Positions 30,122 through 41,601 of a stretch of DNA of 64,000 nucleotides are shown here, piece after piece; positions within the stretch are counted from its first letter, which is position 1; the number at the start of each line of letters is the position of its first letter. The stretch is from NCBI GenBank assembly GCA_004431415.1, contig QPMI01000244.1:1-64000 (forward strand). The letters run 5' to 3'. A program made the position numbers and the translations under genes. A model generated the notes under the pieces. That model was not told where the DNA came from and ran no database searches. It worked only from the letters and a program-made list of their open reading frames with translations. Source of the stretch: Cyanophora paradoxa. Its lineage: Eukaryota; Glaucocystophyceae; Cyanophorales; Cyanophoraceae.

Positions 30122-32025
30122 TCAGACGCTCTCGCAGAGGAAGGCGGTGGTGGGCACCAGCCGCCCCTCGGGGCACAGCGCCTCCGCCGTCGCCGGCTGC
30201 AGACGCCAGCGGATCAGCGAAGCATTATTTATGAGATTCGAAGAAAATTGGCGCGGGGCGCACGGTCGGGGAGGGCAGTTCCAGCTCCAGCGTCGCTGCG
30301 GGCCAGGGGGGCCGCGATCAGGCGGGAGGGGCGGCACGGAGGGAGGGCGCAGGGGCGCGGGGGCGCACAGGTCGGGGTGGGGCTCGGCGTGGGGGTCGGG
30401 GATGCGGAGGGGGTGGGGGACCCTGCGGCCGCCGGCAGCTCGAGCTCGCAGAGGAAGACGGTGGCGGGGACCAGCTCGCCCCCCGGGCACACCGCCTCCG
30501 CCGTCCCCGGCTGCGCGTGAGGAAGACGGGCCGGACCTCGAGTGAGGCCGAAGCCGTTCGAGGGGGCGGGCGGGCGGGGCGGACGGTCGGGGTGGGTAGC
30601 TCGAGTGCGATGGCGAGCGGCAGCGTCGCTGCGGCGCGCCGGCGGGCGCGGTCGGCCGCGGACGAGGAGGGCGGTGGGGGGGCGGGGGACGAGGGAGAGC
30701 GCGTGCGCAGGGCGCGCACGGCTCGGGGTCGGGCTCAGCGTGGACTCGAAGCTGGCCGACGCTGCGGGCGGGGCGGCGTTGGAGGGCGCCGGGACGAAGA
30801 CGCTCAGAGCGGGCCAGGGCGCACGGGTCGGCGAGCGGGTCGGCGACGCCGTCGGCGAGGCTGCGGGCGCGGGGCGTCAGGGGCGGCCGCGACGTCAGCG
30901 GGGAGATTCAAGAGGCGGCTCGCCGGTCTCGGAGGCGGCGGGCGTGGCCGTCGGGATCGCCTCGGGCGTCACCTCGAACGTCTCCGTCGGGCCTGCCGCG
31001 CGGCGCGGCGGCTTCAGGCGCTGCAAACGTGCGCAGAGTGCGTCCTCGGGGCGCACTGGCGGTCGCAGTCGGCGACACTGACACTGCACGCGCGGGGGTG
31101 AGGGCGAGCCTCGAAACTCACGCAAGCTCGCGAGCACGGGGGCGGGCACGGGGCCGCACCGGAGGGCGAGGGGGCCGGCGTCGCGGTCGTCGGGGCCGGC
31201 GTCTCGGTCGCCGGAGCGGGTGTCTCGGTCACGGCCGGGGTGGCCGTCGCCGTCGCTGCCGTTTCGGCTCAACCGGCGCGGCGCCGGGGCCTGCGCTGGC
31301 GCGGGGCGCACCGTTCGGGGCGGAGGTCGGCTGCTCGGCGCCGGCGCCGGCGGCCACGCAGGTGGTGCCGCCCAGGCAGCGCGGCGTGGCGGAGCCGCAG
31401 CAGAACTGCGCCGTGCCCGCCCCGCAGCAGTCCTGCGCCGAGCCCGCGGCCGTGAGCGCAGGCTCGAGGCGCGCGGGCGCCGACCGCGGCCGGCCCGGCG
31501 GCCGGCTTCATATGAGGGGCGCATGCGCACCTGTCCGGTGGGGCAGCAGCTCGGGCCGCAGCAGTTCTCTTGTCCGGAGCGGCAGCTGCGGCGGGGCCCG
31601 GGCGTCAGGAGCTCGAACAGAGAGCGGGGCGGCGCTGCGATCCGCCGCACGCGAAAGAGAAGAGGCCCGTGCTGCAGCTGCGAGGCGGTTGGGACCGGGG
31701 AGCGGCGCGAGGGCGCTTGTCGCGCACCAGAAGTGAGTGGAGCGGGATCCTTCGACGCACGATTCGCCGCAGCAGAGCGTGTCTGAGCGCGCGCGCGCAG
31801 GTACCCGGTCGTTGCCAACAGAGGGCGAAAAGGAGGAGGCCCCGCGCGGTCGGCCATTTTCAAAGCAAAGCTATCAATATGCTAAAGAGCGAAATTTAAT
31901 GGGCTCAGTCGGGAAGCGCACTCGAATCGCAGACGGGGCACGTCGCCGTCTGCGCGCGGGCGCCCGGCGCGAGCGCCAGAGCCAGCAGCAGCAACAAGGA
32001 TCCAAGAATCGTCGAGCGCATCATT
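30122..32025 (-). CDS. Secreted Cys-rich, Thr/Pro/Ala-rich repetitive protein
   Basis: The reverse strand from 32025 opens with a textbook signal peptide, MMRSTILGSLLLLLALALAP, then GARAQTATCPVCDSSA, after which a GTGCGC donor fits. Further exons carry cysteine clusters: CRSGQENCCGPSCCPTGQ (about 31540-31600) and QDCCGAGTAQFCCGSATPRC (about 31375-31440). These are followed by a Thr/Pro/Ala linker with a repeated ETPAP(A/T)T motif (about 31150-31230). Near the end two related modules read CPGGELVPATVFLCELELP (about 30440-30490) and CPEGRLVPTTAFLCESV, the last ending at the stop at 30122. The design (signal peptide, CC pairs, Thr/Pro linker likely O-glycosylated) suggests an extracellular or cell-wall protein. 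I do not recognise a named family, and the internal exon order is tentative. Confidence 0.5.
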
Positions 32026-32244
32026 TCGAGGGCTCGATCACCGCCAGGTGCGCAGCTGGTGTTGTTCGGGTGGTCTGTTCGGACGAAGGGGAGAGGCGTT
32101 ATTTGGCCGTGGGCGCGATCGGGGTGCGAGCGTGCGCGGGAAGGCGCCGCGCACGTGTTCGTTCGTGCGATCGGGACGCAGGAGCGCGGTTTTCACAATC
32201 CGCCGACAATGAGGGGTACAGTGCGAAGTGACCCCTAGCAAAAA

Positions 32245-35200
32245 ATGTCGGGCGATGCGGCGGATGAGTTTCTGGACGCGCTCCTGCGCCTCCCGTCTGT
32301 CCGAGGGACCTTCCTGCGCTCGCCGGACGGGAAGAAGGTGCGGCGAGGGTTGCATGGGCCAGCGCCGCGCGCGGCGAGAGCGGGGCCGGGAGCGCGCTAG
32401 GACGGTCATTGGAGCGATTTGCAACGCGCCAGCGCGGTCGAGAGACCACCCGTCGAATCCCTCCCCGCCGGATGAAGCGCGCACGAGCGCGGAATGCCAG
32501 GCGGGCGATCCGAGCAAGCCGTATGCGGGAGCGCGCTGGCGTCGATAGCTAACAGCGCGCCTAGCGGTGCCGCCGAGACCGTGCGCGCGCACGACAAGCG
32601 TGGTCACATTTGGATAGTTATCGATATCATAGCCGGTCGTGTGGGCGGCGGCGCCGGTGCTCGCTGAGCGAGGGCGGCGCAGGTGGCGTTCACGGCGGAC
32701 GGGCTGCAGCTGCGGCGGAACGTGTACGTGATCGACGTGGCGGAGCCGGAGCGGCCGCGGGTGCAGGCCGTGACGCGGGAGCCTGAGCACACGTACCTCG
32801 TCGAATGGCTCCCCGACTCCTCCGGCGTCCGCCCCGCCCCCTCCGCGCCCCGCCCGGCCCCGCCCGAGCGGCGGGGCGGCAGGTGCTCGTCGAGCACGAC
32901 ACCGCCGGCGACGAGCGCGACGTCCTCTACCGCGTACCCCTCCCCAAGGCAGCCGCCCCGTACCCCTCGCCGCGGGGCGTGGCCCGGGGCCCTGACCGGC
33001 GTCGGGCGGGGCAGGCGGCGCAGGAGGGGTCGGAGGGCCCCAGCGCCGTCCAGCCCCCGGAGCCCCTCACGCCCATATCCTCCCCGCCGCCCCGCGCCCC
33101 GTTTCGGGCCTCCCCGCCCCGTGCCCTGCGCCCCGGCCCTTGACCCCGCGTCCCCACGAGAACCCGCAGTTCTACCTGCGCAGGCGCGCGATGCCCCTTC
33201 CCTCATCCTTCCCCCCCATTCTGATCTGAATCTGATCCGAGCGGCGGGGATGCGCAGCGCGCAGATGACGCCGGACGGGCACCAGCTCTACTACTTCGCC
33301 AACTACGAGTTCCAGAGGTGCTTGTACCCCCCCCCTGCTCGCGTGCGGCGCCGACGTACCCCCCCCGCAGCGAGAACGAGCTGGAGTGCAACATCATGTA
33401 CCAGCAGGACCTCCGCGAGGGCGCGCCCCGCGCCCGAGCCCGCCCCGCCCCCCTCCCCCCGCCGGCGCGGGGGCGCTGAGGAGGGGGGCGGGGGCAGGGA
33501 CGATCACGGCGCTGAACGTGATGGAGAAGCCGGCGATGAACGAGCTGCTCCTCAACGAGCAGGCCGACCGCATCCTCTACTCCCGCTCCGACCGTGCCCC
33601 CGGCCCCCTCCTCCCCCCGGCCCCGCCCCGCCCGACGCGGCGGCCGCGGCAGAGCACCCGGCGGGGCGGCAGTGGTACATCATGACCCCCATGGCCGAGG
33701 AGGACACGCGCGCCCCGCCCCGCCCCGCCCCGCCCCGCCCCGCCCCACCCCGCCCCACCCCGGCGACTGCTCTGATTTCGGGGGCAGGTGCGTGCTGGAC
33801 TTCGGCCCCGAGGCGCAGGTGGAGGCGGGGTGGCACCCCGACGGGCGCCGCCTCGCCTTCCTCACCGACTCCATCGACGCCACCCGCCTCCCCGTCCGCC
33901 CCGCCCCGCCCCGCCCCGCCCCGAGGTCCCCGGCTGCGCGCTAAGAACGGGCGCGGGGCAGGTGTCGCGGGCGGGGATCTGGACGCCCAGCGAGGGCTCC
34001 CCCGTCGGCGCCCCCGGCACCATCACCTGGGTCGGCGTTGAGACGTCCGCCCCGCCCCGCCCCGCCCGCCCGCCGACCCCCGCGCTGCCGGCGCGAGGGG
34101 CGCGGCACTGCGGCAGGGGCCTGGACTTCACTTCGGCGCGCTTCTCGAAGTACGACCCGCACACCCTCCTCCTCGAGTCCTGCACCAAGGTGCCCCCCAG
34201 CGCCCGCCCCGCCCCGCCCCGCCCCGCCCCGGCCTCCTCCTCAACGCGGCTGCAGGCGAGGACGGCGGCGCACATGTACGACCTGCGGACGGGGACGCTC
34301 CGCGCCGTCGTCCACGAGGGCGGGGGCAGCCTCCTCCCCACAGACCCCCTCCCCGTCCGCACCCCCCGCCCGCCCCGCCCGCCCACCCCTCCGCCCCGCT
34401 CGACGCTCGAGCGCGGGGGCGCCTTGGGGGGCCAGGACGGGACGTGGCTGGCGCGGCAGTACGGCTCCACCTCCCCCGCCACCATCGTCCGCCCTCGCCC
34501 CTGCTTGAGCCGGCGGGGCGCTGAGGCCGTCGGGGCGGCAGGCGCGCGTGAAGCTCTCCGTCGAGGGCGCCACCGTCCGCGTCACCGAGGCGCCCCCTCC
34601 GCCCCGCCTCCCCCGCCCACGCCCTTGCCGGCCCTCACGCCGGGGCAGGCGGTGCCGCTCTTCTCGCCCTTCGCGGGGGCGCGGGTGAAGCAGTCGGAGC
34701 TCGTCCCCTGCGAGCCCCTCGAGTGGACCTCCCCCGACGGTCCGCCCCGCCGCCCGCGAGCCGGCCCGGCCCCGAGGCGGGGGCGAGCGGCCGGCAGGCA
34801 CGGCGGTGCACGGGTGGCTCTACCGCAGCCCCGCACCGGACTGCAAGCGCGCCATCTTGTCCGCTCGCCCCGCCCGCCCCGCCCCGCGCCGCCGCAAAAG
34901 AGGCGAGGCGGGCTCGGGGGCAGGTACGTGCACGGGGGCCCGACGGCGCACTCGGAGGACGCCCTCAACGTCGAGATCCAGGTGCCCCGCCCGCCCTCTT
35001 CCCCCCTCCTCCTCCAGGGCCCCTCGGACCGGGGCGGGGGCGGGGGCGGGGGCCGGGTCGGGCAGTGGTACGTGCGGCGGGGCTTCCACGTGCTGGACCC
35101 CAACTACCGCGGCTCCACCGGCTACGGCGTCGGTGCGAGCCGCCCCCGCCCCCGCTCCCGCCTGCTCCCTGCCGCCGCCCCGTGCGACCCCGCTGCTGCG

Positions 35201-36185
35201 CGCCGCAGCGTTCCGGGAGGCGATCCGGGCGTGCGGCTGGGGCGCCCGCGAGCAGGAGGACATCGCCGCCGGCGCCGAGAAGCTGGCGAGCCGCCGCCCC
35301 CGTGCCCTCCTCGCGCAAGGGCCGAGCGGGGGCCGGGGGCCGGGGGCGGGCAGGTGGCGATGGGGCTGGTGGACGGGGAGGGCCCCGGCGGCGTGCCCCG
35401 CATCGGCATCACCGGTGCCCCCCGCCCCGCTCGCGCTTTCCGCCGGCGAGACGTGAGGCGGGCGCAGGGACCTCGTACGGCGGCTTCTCGAGCTGGTGCG
35501 CCATCTCCAAGCACCCGCGCACCTTCCGCGCCGCTGCCCCCGTCTGCGGCATGACCGGTCCGCTCCCCCCTCGCCATCAATCGCGAGCCCGGCCCCCACG
35601 CGCGCGCTCTGGAACAGACCTGATCGTGGACTACGAGACGACGCGGCCCGACCTCCGCCCCTACTCCGAGCAGATGATGGGCGGTGCGCCGCGGCCGGCC
35701 CCCGCCCTCCCTCCAGCGCCGGCGCCGGGGGCGAGAGGGTGGGGGGCAGGGACGCCGGCGACGGTGCCGGAGCGGTACCGCGACGGCTCGCCCATCAACT
35801 TCCTCCACCAGGCCCGCCCCGCCCGCCCCGCCCGCCCCGCCCCCGTGGCCCCCGTGCCGGGGGCCTGAGGCGGGGGGGCGGGCCCCGGGGCGTGGGGGCA
35901 GGTGATGGGGAGGGTGCTGATCGTGCAGGGGATGCGGGACCCGAACGTGCACCCGAGCAACGTCAAGGCCGTCAACGAGGACCTCAAGCGGCCCGCCCCG
36001 CCCCGCCCCGCCCCCCGAGCCTCGGAGCCAGGCGCGGGCGGGGAGCTCACGGGCGGGCGCGCAGGTACAAGGTGGACGCGGCGCAGCTGCTGTTCCCGGA
36101 CGAGGGGCACGGGATCCTGCGCAAGGAGAACCAGCGCATCAAGCTCGACAAGCTCGCCGCCTTCTTCGCCGCCGCCCTCGGCTAG
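32245..36185 (+). CDS. S9 (prolyl oligopeptidase) family serine peptidase, DPP/acylaminoacyl-peptidase-like
   Basis: This protein cleaves short peptides; the N-terminal beta-propeller gates an alpha/beta-hydrolase active site. Propeller blades are visible as LRSPDGKK-VAFTADG, MRSAQMTPDGHQLYYFANYE, GWHPDGRRLAFLTDS and ARFSKYDPHTLLLESCT. The hydrolase part includes VHGWLYRSP, YVHGGPTAHSEDALNVE, VRRGFHVLDPNYRGSTGYG, the nucleophile elbow GTSYGGFSSW (Ser, about 35480), the Asp loop VQGMRDPNVHP (about 35930) and the His loop FPDEGHGILRKENQRIKLD (about 36095), so the triad is complete. There is no signal peptide (MSGDAADEFLDALLRLPSV), so a soluble cytosolic enzyme is likely. About twenty C-rich introns of 50-100 bases separate the exons, several with CCCCGCCCCG repeats. 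The start at 32245 gives a good first exon ending at a GTGCGG donor. Confidence 0.82.
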
Positions 36186-36871
36186 GCCCCCGACACAGAG
36201 CCGGCACTTGGCTCGAGGGCCCGGCGATCCGTGTGTGCACGTGCGCGTCGATGTGCATCCATGATCACGTGCAGCTGCAGCTGCAGCTGCAGGGACTTGA
36301 AGCTGCCGGCGCGCTGGCGCCGGCGCCGCGGCCGGCACTGCGGCCGCGCGCGGCACCCCGCGGCCGGCGCCGGCTAGCGCTGGCGCGCGCGCGCTTGAGC
36401 TCGAGGGACCTCGCACGCAGTATGATGATATGATCATGATCAGTCTGCACACTATAGCTATAGCTAGCCGGCGCCATGGCAGATCTAGATCCCACGCGCA
36501 TGCGCATGCATATGGTCATGCATATGGTCGACGTCATCATCCCACGCGCGCAGACGCGCCGCCACCTCCGCCTGGCCGATCGGGGCAGGAACGAGCATCC
36601 ATTTGAAGTCGACGTTCTCGCTTGTGCTGCAAGTTGTGCGGCCGCTGCAAGTTTGCAATTGCAGTTGGGTACAGGAAACCGGCCGCGGAGCTCACAGCGA
36701 GCTGCCATGCAGTACTAGTGCCATCGTCCGCAAGCTCCGAACGAATCGTGAGCCATCGAAAGAGTCGAAAGATCCATCGATTCGTCTTTAGGCCAGGCGC
36801 CTCGCAGCCGCTCGTCGGCCTCGCGGTCAGCCTCCCTTCTGCGCTTGCACCAAGGCACAGCGCGAAGTGCG
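36186..36871. other. Spacer between tandem genes
   Basis: It contains (GCAGCT)n at 36270-36290, GC-rich CCGGCGC palindromes at 36300-36380, and AT-richer words TATGATGATATGATCATGATCA and CATATGGTCATGCATATGG at 36420-36530. No ORF of convincing composition is present. It is probably the 3' UTR of the peptidase plus the promoter of the next gene. Confidence 0.4.
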
Positions 36872-39341
36872 ATGAGCGCGCTTAAAGGCCTCGCGGCGGC
36901 CCTGGAGGCGGACGGCTGGCCGCCGATCAGCGTAGATCGCTTGCAGGAGCATCTCGGCGCTGTGACCGCTGCAGAGGGGCGTTCTGCCGTCCTGAATGTC
37001 GATCTGCGCAAGCTGCAACCCGCGGAGCAGCTCCCGAAGGTGCGCGGCTGCTCCGTCGCTGAGTGCAGCCTAGTCGCTGAGTGGCTGCTGACCCGTTCCG
37101 GCGCAGGACATCAACTCGGCAAAGAATACGGAGCTGAAGGCCCCCGTTGTCCTCCAGGTGCTGCAGCCTTCTTTCGGGCCTTCTTTCGGGCCTTCTTTCA
37201 GTGCTCACGCGTGCACTCGCAGGTCCTGAGCGTGAAGAACATATGCCAGCCTTCAATACGGCAAGAGGCGAACGAGAACGCGAGAATGCTGCGGCTCGAG
37301 CTCACTGAGTGCGCCCCCCCCCTCTTCCCGCTACCCCCCCCCCTCCTCCCCCTCCCCTCCACCCCCCTCTACCCCTTACCCCCTGCCCCCTTCCCACCCC
37401 GCCTCTCAGTGGAAACACGAAATGCGTGGCGATCGGTGAGCTTCATTATGATTCGAAGTCGCTCGGATTCTCACTCCTCAACAGAATTCAAACGAGTGAA
37501 CTTCCTGTCGATGAACACGGCCCCCGGAACGAAACTTCGGATCTCGAAAGCTCAGGCAAGCATCCGAAACAGTGCCTCGAGTACCAGCACACAATGACCA
37601 AGCCTCAGGTCCGAAACGGGATCATCTGCCTGGAAGAGAGCAACACGAAGCTGCTCGGCGGGCGCGTCGAAGGTCGGCCTGGCCGGCGCGCGGCCCCTGG
37701 AAGCGGGCGGGTGCTGACGGGCGCCGCAGAGCTCGCTAAGAAATACGAGGAGGAGAAGCGCATGCAGATCATCCAGCGGGCGCGCGGGACGGGGGCGGCC
37801 GCGGGCAACGCCGTCGCCGACGGGCCGCCGCCCTTCCGGCCCTTCGCGGGTCGGCAGGCGTCGGCGGCCAAGGCCGGCAAGGCGGCGCCCCCGGCGACCC
37901 CGACCCCGCGGCAGCCGGCGGAGCCCCGGGCGCAAGCGGCCTCGGGAGGGCCCGGCGCGTCCGGCAGGCCTAGGCCCTCTGAGCCGCCTCTCCAGCCTCG
38001 GCCGGCGCCGTCGGAGGCGTCGCCGGCGGCGAGCCGAGCCGGTGGCGGAGGAGCTCCCCCTGGCTTCGAGAGGCCGTCCAGCTCGCGGGGGCAGCCGCCC
38101 GGGGCGGCGCAAGCTCCGCCAACCTCGGGACGACCGGCGAGCGCGGGGGCGGCGCGTCCGGCGGCGCAGCCGCAGCCGGCGGCGACTCCCGCGAAAGCAG
38201 CGCCTCCTGCAGCCGCCGCGCAGCCTTCTGCGCCGCCCGCGGCCGGAGACGCGCGAGGCCCGCGGCCCGAGGGACTTACAGCCGAAGGTGCGGCCTCGTC
38301 GAACGGGCCCGTGCCGGCTCCCCTGAACTCCTTCCGGCAGCCCCGAGGCGCGAGAAGGGCTCCGGGCCGGGGCCTCAGACGGCGGCGCCTGCCGCGGAGC
38401 CGAGACCCGCCCAGCAGCCGGCGGCGCAGGCGCAGGCGTTCCAGCAGGCGGCGGGGCAGGACGGAGCGCGGGCCTCGAGGAAGAAGCCGGAGATGGAGCG
38501 GTACACGCCGCGCGGCAGGCCGAGCTCCGGCCTCAACCCCGCCGCCCCCGCCTTCCTGCTCCCCCAGCCCGCCCCGCCGCCAGCAGCGCCCTCGCAGGGC
38601 CAGCACCAGCAGCCGCCCGCACATACCCCGGCACCCCAGCAGCCGGCCCCGGAGCGGCAGCCGAGGCAGCGCGGGCAGCGGGGAGGCCATGCGGCGCAGA
38701 GCGGGAGGGAGCGCCCGGCGTCAGGCGCGCCCAGCCGGCTCCCGGACACTGGCGACATGCGGCAGTTCCCCTCGCAGTTCACGGCGAGCGTCGTCTGCTG
38801 CGGGGTCGGGCTGATTCACGTCCAGTCAGCCTATTGCCTTCAACTCGTCATCAGCGATGCGGAAAAGGTCCTTCCGTTGTTCCGGCACTCCAGCTCTTCA
38901 ATCTGATCTCCGCTCGCAATCGCGCAGACGCTCTCTGTGTCGACGGCGCCTGCCCTCTCTCAGTCTCTCCTGGGGATGGACGCGAGCGGCGTCGCCCGAG
39001 AGATGTCGACGGCGGACGGTCAGGCGAACCTCCAGATTCTGCTCGCCGGCCTGCACGACCGCCTCAGCGGTCCGCCCCGCACCCTCGCCCGGCCCCCATC
39101 CGCCCACCATCTCCGCTGACTCGCTGCTCGACGCTTGACAGGCGCCCGGCTGACGGCCACCCTCCTGGCGACCGCACCGATACCGCCGGCCGCTGGCGCG
39201 CCCGACGCCCCGCTCGCTTCCGGCGCTATCCGGCAGGTGCGCCGGCGCGCTCCAGCTGGGATCCTCCTTGCGGTCGCGGCTAACGAGGCGCAGGCGATTG
39301 GGGCGCTCTCGGTCCTCTCCTTGTCCCCTGCGTCTGGCTGA
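36872..39341 (+). CDS. TDRD3: TDRD3 homologue (DUF1767/OB-fold, topoisomerase III-beta partner)
   Basis: In animals TDRD3 binds TOP3B and acts on R-loops and mRNPs. The N-terminal exon (MSALKGLAAALEADGWPPIS... LNVDLRKLQPAEQLPK) corresponds to the DUF1767 helical segment. The OB-fold reads DINSAKNTELKAPVVLQVL, VLSVKNICQPSIRQEANENA, RMLRLELT-DGNTKCVAIE, NTAPGTKLRISKAQ and VRNGIICLEESNTKLLGGRV. The PGTK and LGG-x-V elements are diagnostic of TDRD3/RMI1 OB-folds. The remainder (about 37680-38750) is a long disordered Pro/Ala/Gln region. It contains EMERYTPRGRP, which resembles the exon-junction-complex binding motif described in UPF3B/SMG6. I see no Tudor domain. Downstream exons around 38940-39120 (LSQSLLGMDASGVAREMST) and to 39341 are assigned by proximity and frame only, so the 3' end is uncertain. 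Confidence 0.7.
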
Positions 39342-39838
39342 AGGCTCACGAATTGCATTCTCTTTTCTCTTCCGGGCGATGCGAGGATTCCGCTCCGGAA
39401 CGCTACTTTAAGATAGGCCGGCTGTGCAGAAGAGGAGGGGAGCAAGAGGGGAGGGGAGGGGGGTCGTGGGGTGGAAGGGGTGGGGGGGAGGGGGGGGGGG
39501 GGGGGAGGCCGGGGAGATGAGGCCCACCCGATCCTGATCATGATCATGATCATGAAATCAAATATTTAATAGCACTCGAATTCGAATAGATAAACATGAT
39601 CATAAGCGCTTGCCAAAATAATGCATGCCGCTAATGCAAATATTTACAAGCCGCCGGGCTGCAGCCTCCGAACGCGGCACGACTGCGAGGCCTAGCTATA
39701 GGGGCGTCCGCGGGCTGGCCCTTGCCGCCCCCCCTCAGCGCGGCTCGCCCTTGCCGCAGTGCCTCCGAACGAGGCCGCCTCTCGCGACCGCCAGCCGGCG
39801 ACGGACGCGGCGCGGGGCGGGGCGCGCGAGAGGCCCCC
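39342..39838. other. Spacer with G-run and TGATCA repeats
   Basis: Positions 39428-39510 are a G-rich low-complexity tract with a run of about 14 G. Immediately after is (TGATCA)4 at about 39534-39553, then AT-rich sequence (39555-39660). The stretch lies between the ends of two convergent genes. No coding sequence is recognised. Confidence 0.5.
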
Positions 39839-40633
39839 TCACAGGAGGTGCTCTGTGGCGAAGGCGTCGGCGGCAAAGAGGCCCTCCGCCCCGAACGCCG
39901 CCTCCGCCCCGTACCCCTCCGCCCCCGCCAGCGCCCCTCCATCGAACGCCGCCTCCCCGTCCCCGTCGGCCGTCTGCAGGGGAGACGGCTTCGGACAGGG
40001 GCGCGCACAGGCGATAGCTATAGGCGAGTCAAGGCGCACCAGGGCGGGGGCGGAGTCGTCGGCGAGGTCGACGTCGTCGGCGGCGGGGTCGACGCGGTAC
40101 GGGTCTACGTCGAGCTCGCGGAAGGGGCGCGTGACCGTGCTCGCTGCTTTGGAGGCGGCCCCCTTGACGCACCTGCCCAGCCGCTCGCACGCCGAGCGGA
40201 GGCGCCCGTGCCCCCCCTGCTGGCCCTCGCCCCCGCCCCCGCCCCCGCGGCCGCCGTACATGCCGTAGGCGTTCGGGGCGGCGTTGATCCGTGCGAACTG
40301 GCGCTGGGCCGGCGGCGCCGGCACGCTCGCCTGCGGGATGATCGTCTGCACATACTGCGTCGTGTCCTCAGGGATGATCGTCTGCACTGGGTACCCCTGG
40401 GGCGGGGGACCGGCGCGGCCGGCCGCGAGCTGGCTGGGATAGTGGATAACGACACTCTGCGTCGTGTCCTCAGGAATGATCGTCCTCACATACTGAGGCT
40501 CATGATGAGGCCGGGCCTGGGGCGGGGGGCCGCGGCCGGCCCCGCCGGCCGCGGGGCTGGCATAGCGGTAAACGACTTGCTCGGTCGTGTCCTCCGGAAT
40601 GATGATCCGCGGCACGAAGCCCTGGTAGCTCAT
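39839..40633 (-). CDS. Single-exon protein with IIPEDTTQ repeats, family not recognised
   Basis: This is a 264-residue uninterrupted frame, unusual here because neighbouring genes are dense with introns. The N-terminal 110 residues hold a repeated motif: RIIIPEDTTEQVV, RTIIPEDTTQSVV, QTIIPEDTTQYV and a truncated QTIIPQASV. They are spaced by Pro/Gly/Ala linkers (PPPQARP, PPPQGYP). The middle is Gly-rich (YGGRGGGGGGEGQQGG), then a basic patch (RLRSACERLGRCVKGAASKA), an Asp-rich segment (DVDPYRVDPAADDVDLADD) and an Ala/Gly/Glu C-terminus. There is no signal peptide or transmembrane helix. The strictly conserved PEDTT core suggests a short linear binding or phosphorylation motif presented several times. 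No function can be assigned. Confidence 0.6.
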   Translation of the reverse strand: MSYQGFVPRIIIPEDTTEQVVYRYASPAAGGAGRGPPPQARPHHEPQYVRTIIPEDTTQSVVIHYPSQLAAGRAGPPPQGYPVQTIIPEDTTQYVQTIIPQASVPAPPAQRQFARINAAPNAYGMYGGRGGGGGGEGQQGGHGRLRSACERLGRCVKGAASKAASTVTRPFRELDVDPYRVDPAADDVDLADDSAPALVRLDSPIAIACARPCPKPSPLQTADGDGEAAFDGGALAGAEGYGAEAAFGAEGLFAADAFATEHLL

Positions 40634-41601
40634 GACGGCGTCGGCGTCGGCGTCTGCGGCCGCGGTCGACGTACATGCGCGCGGGTCCGGCGTACATGTA
40701 CATGTCAGACCGTCGGACGCAATTGCAAGGTTTAAGCCGCTGAGCCGCGGTTGTAGAGTGCGCGCGCGTCGACCGCGGGGCGCTATATATTTGGCGGGCT
40801 ATATATGCACGCCCATGGCCATGCCCAGCTGGTACGTATATATATACATGGTGACCAATGTGCAATTAAAAGGACTAGTCACTGAGTACTAGTACTTTGA
40901 ATTTATGATCATGATCAGTTTGGAAGGGCACTAGGGCGCATGCGCAGTACGAGTAACACCGCGCGCAGCGCCGGCACGCCCCGCGGCCGGCCGCGGCCGT
41001 CACGCTCTCGGATCCTATGTAGCTAAGCCAGCTGCAGCGCTAGCAGAGGACGCTCGCACCTGAACAGAGAGGACGCAGTCGTCTCTGGCCTCGCAGTCGT
41101 CGGCGACCTCCCCGAGCTCCCTGCAATCACAGGATTCACAGCGCTGATAAACGCTGCCCGGTGACGCAGCAGACGTACGCGTCCACGTCACGACCTGTAC
41201 CCGGAATCATTTCCCTCCGGCTCCGCCGGACCGCCGGCGCCGCCCAAACTCGGCGGCGGGCCAGGGTCCAGGGCCTCCGGAATTCGGATCCGCCGGCCCT
41301 CCGGATCCGGAGGCCCTCCAGCCCCCTATATAGTACTATAGTTTGTTAGTTAGTAGTTTGTTAGTACTATACTAGTGCTGGCCATGGTACGTCGTGCAAG
41401 TGCAATTCCCATGGCCGGCGACGCCCCTGCTCGCGCCAAATCTCCGCGCAGAGGCTCGCGGCTCCCTCGGCGAGGAGCCCGAGTCAGCTCCACATCTACA
41501 GCGACTTGGGTGCGCATACGTGGATCATCGGATCGAATTGCGAGGCTATCTAGCTATAGCTTGGGGGCGAGGGGGCGGGGCGGGGGCGGGGCGGGGGCGG
41601 G
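40634..41601. other. Spacer upstream of the repeat protein and downstream of the methyltransferase
   Basis: It includes GTACATGTACATG and TATATATACATGG words (40670-40850), two TGATCATGATCA palindromes near 40905, and a (TAGTTTGTTAGT)n tract at 41338-41370. No supported gene. A promoter for the reverse-strand repeat protein is expected just right of 40633. Confidence 0.4.
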
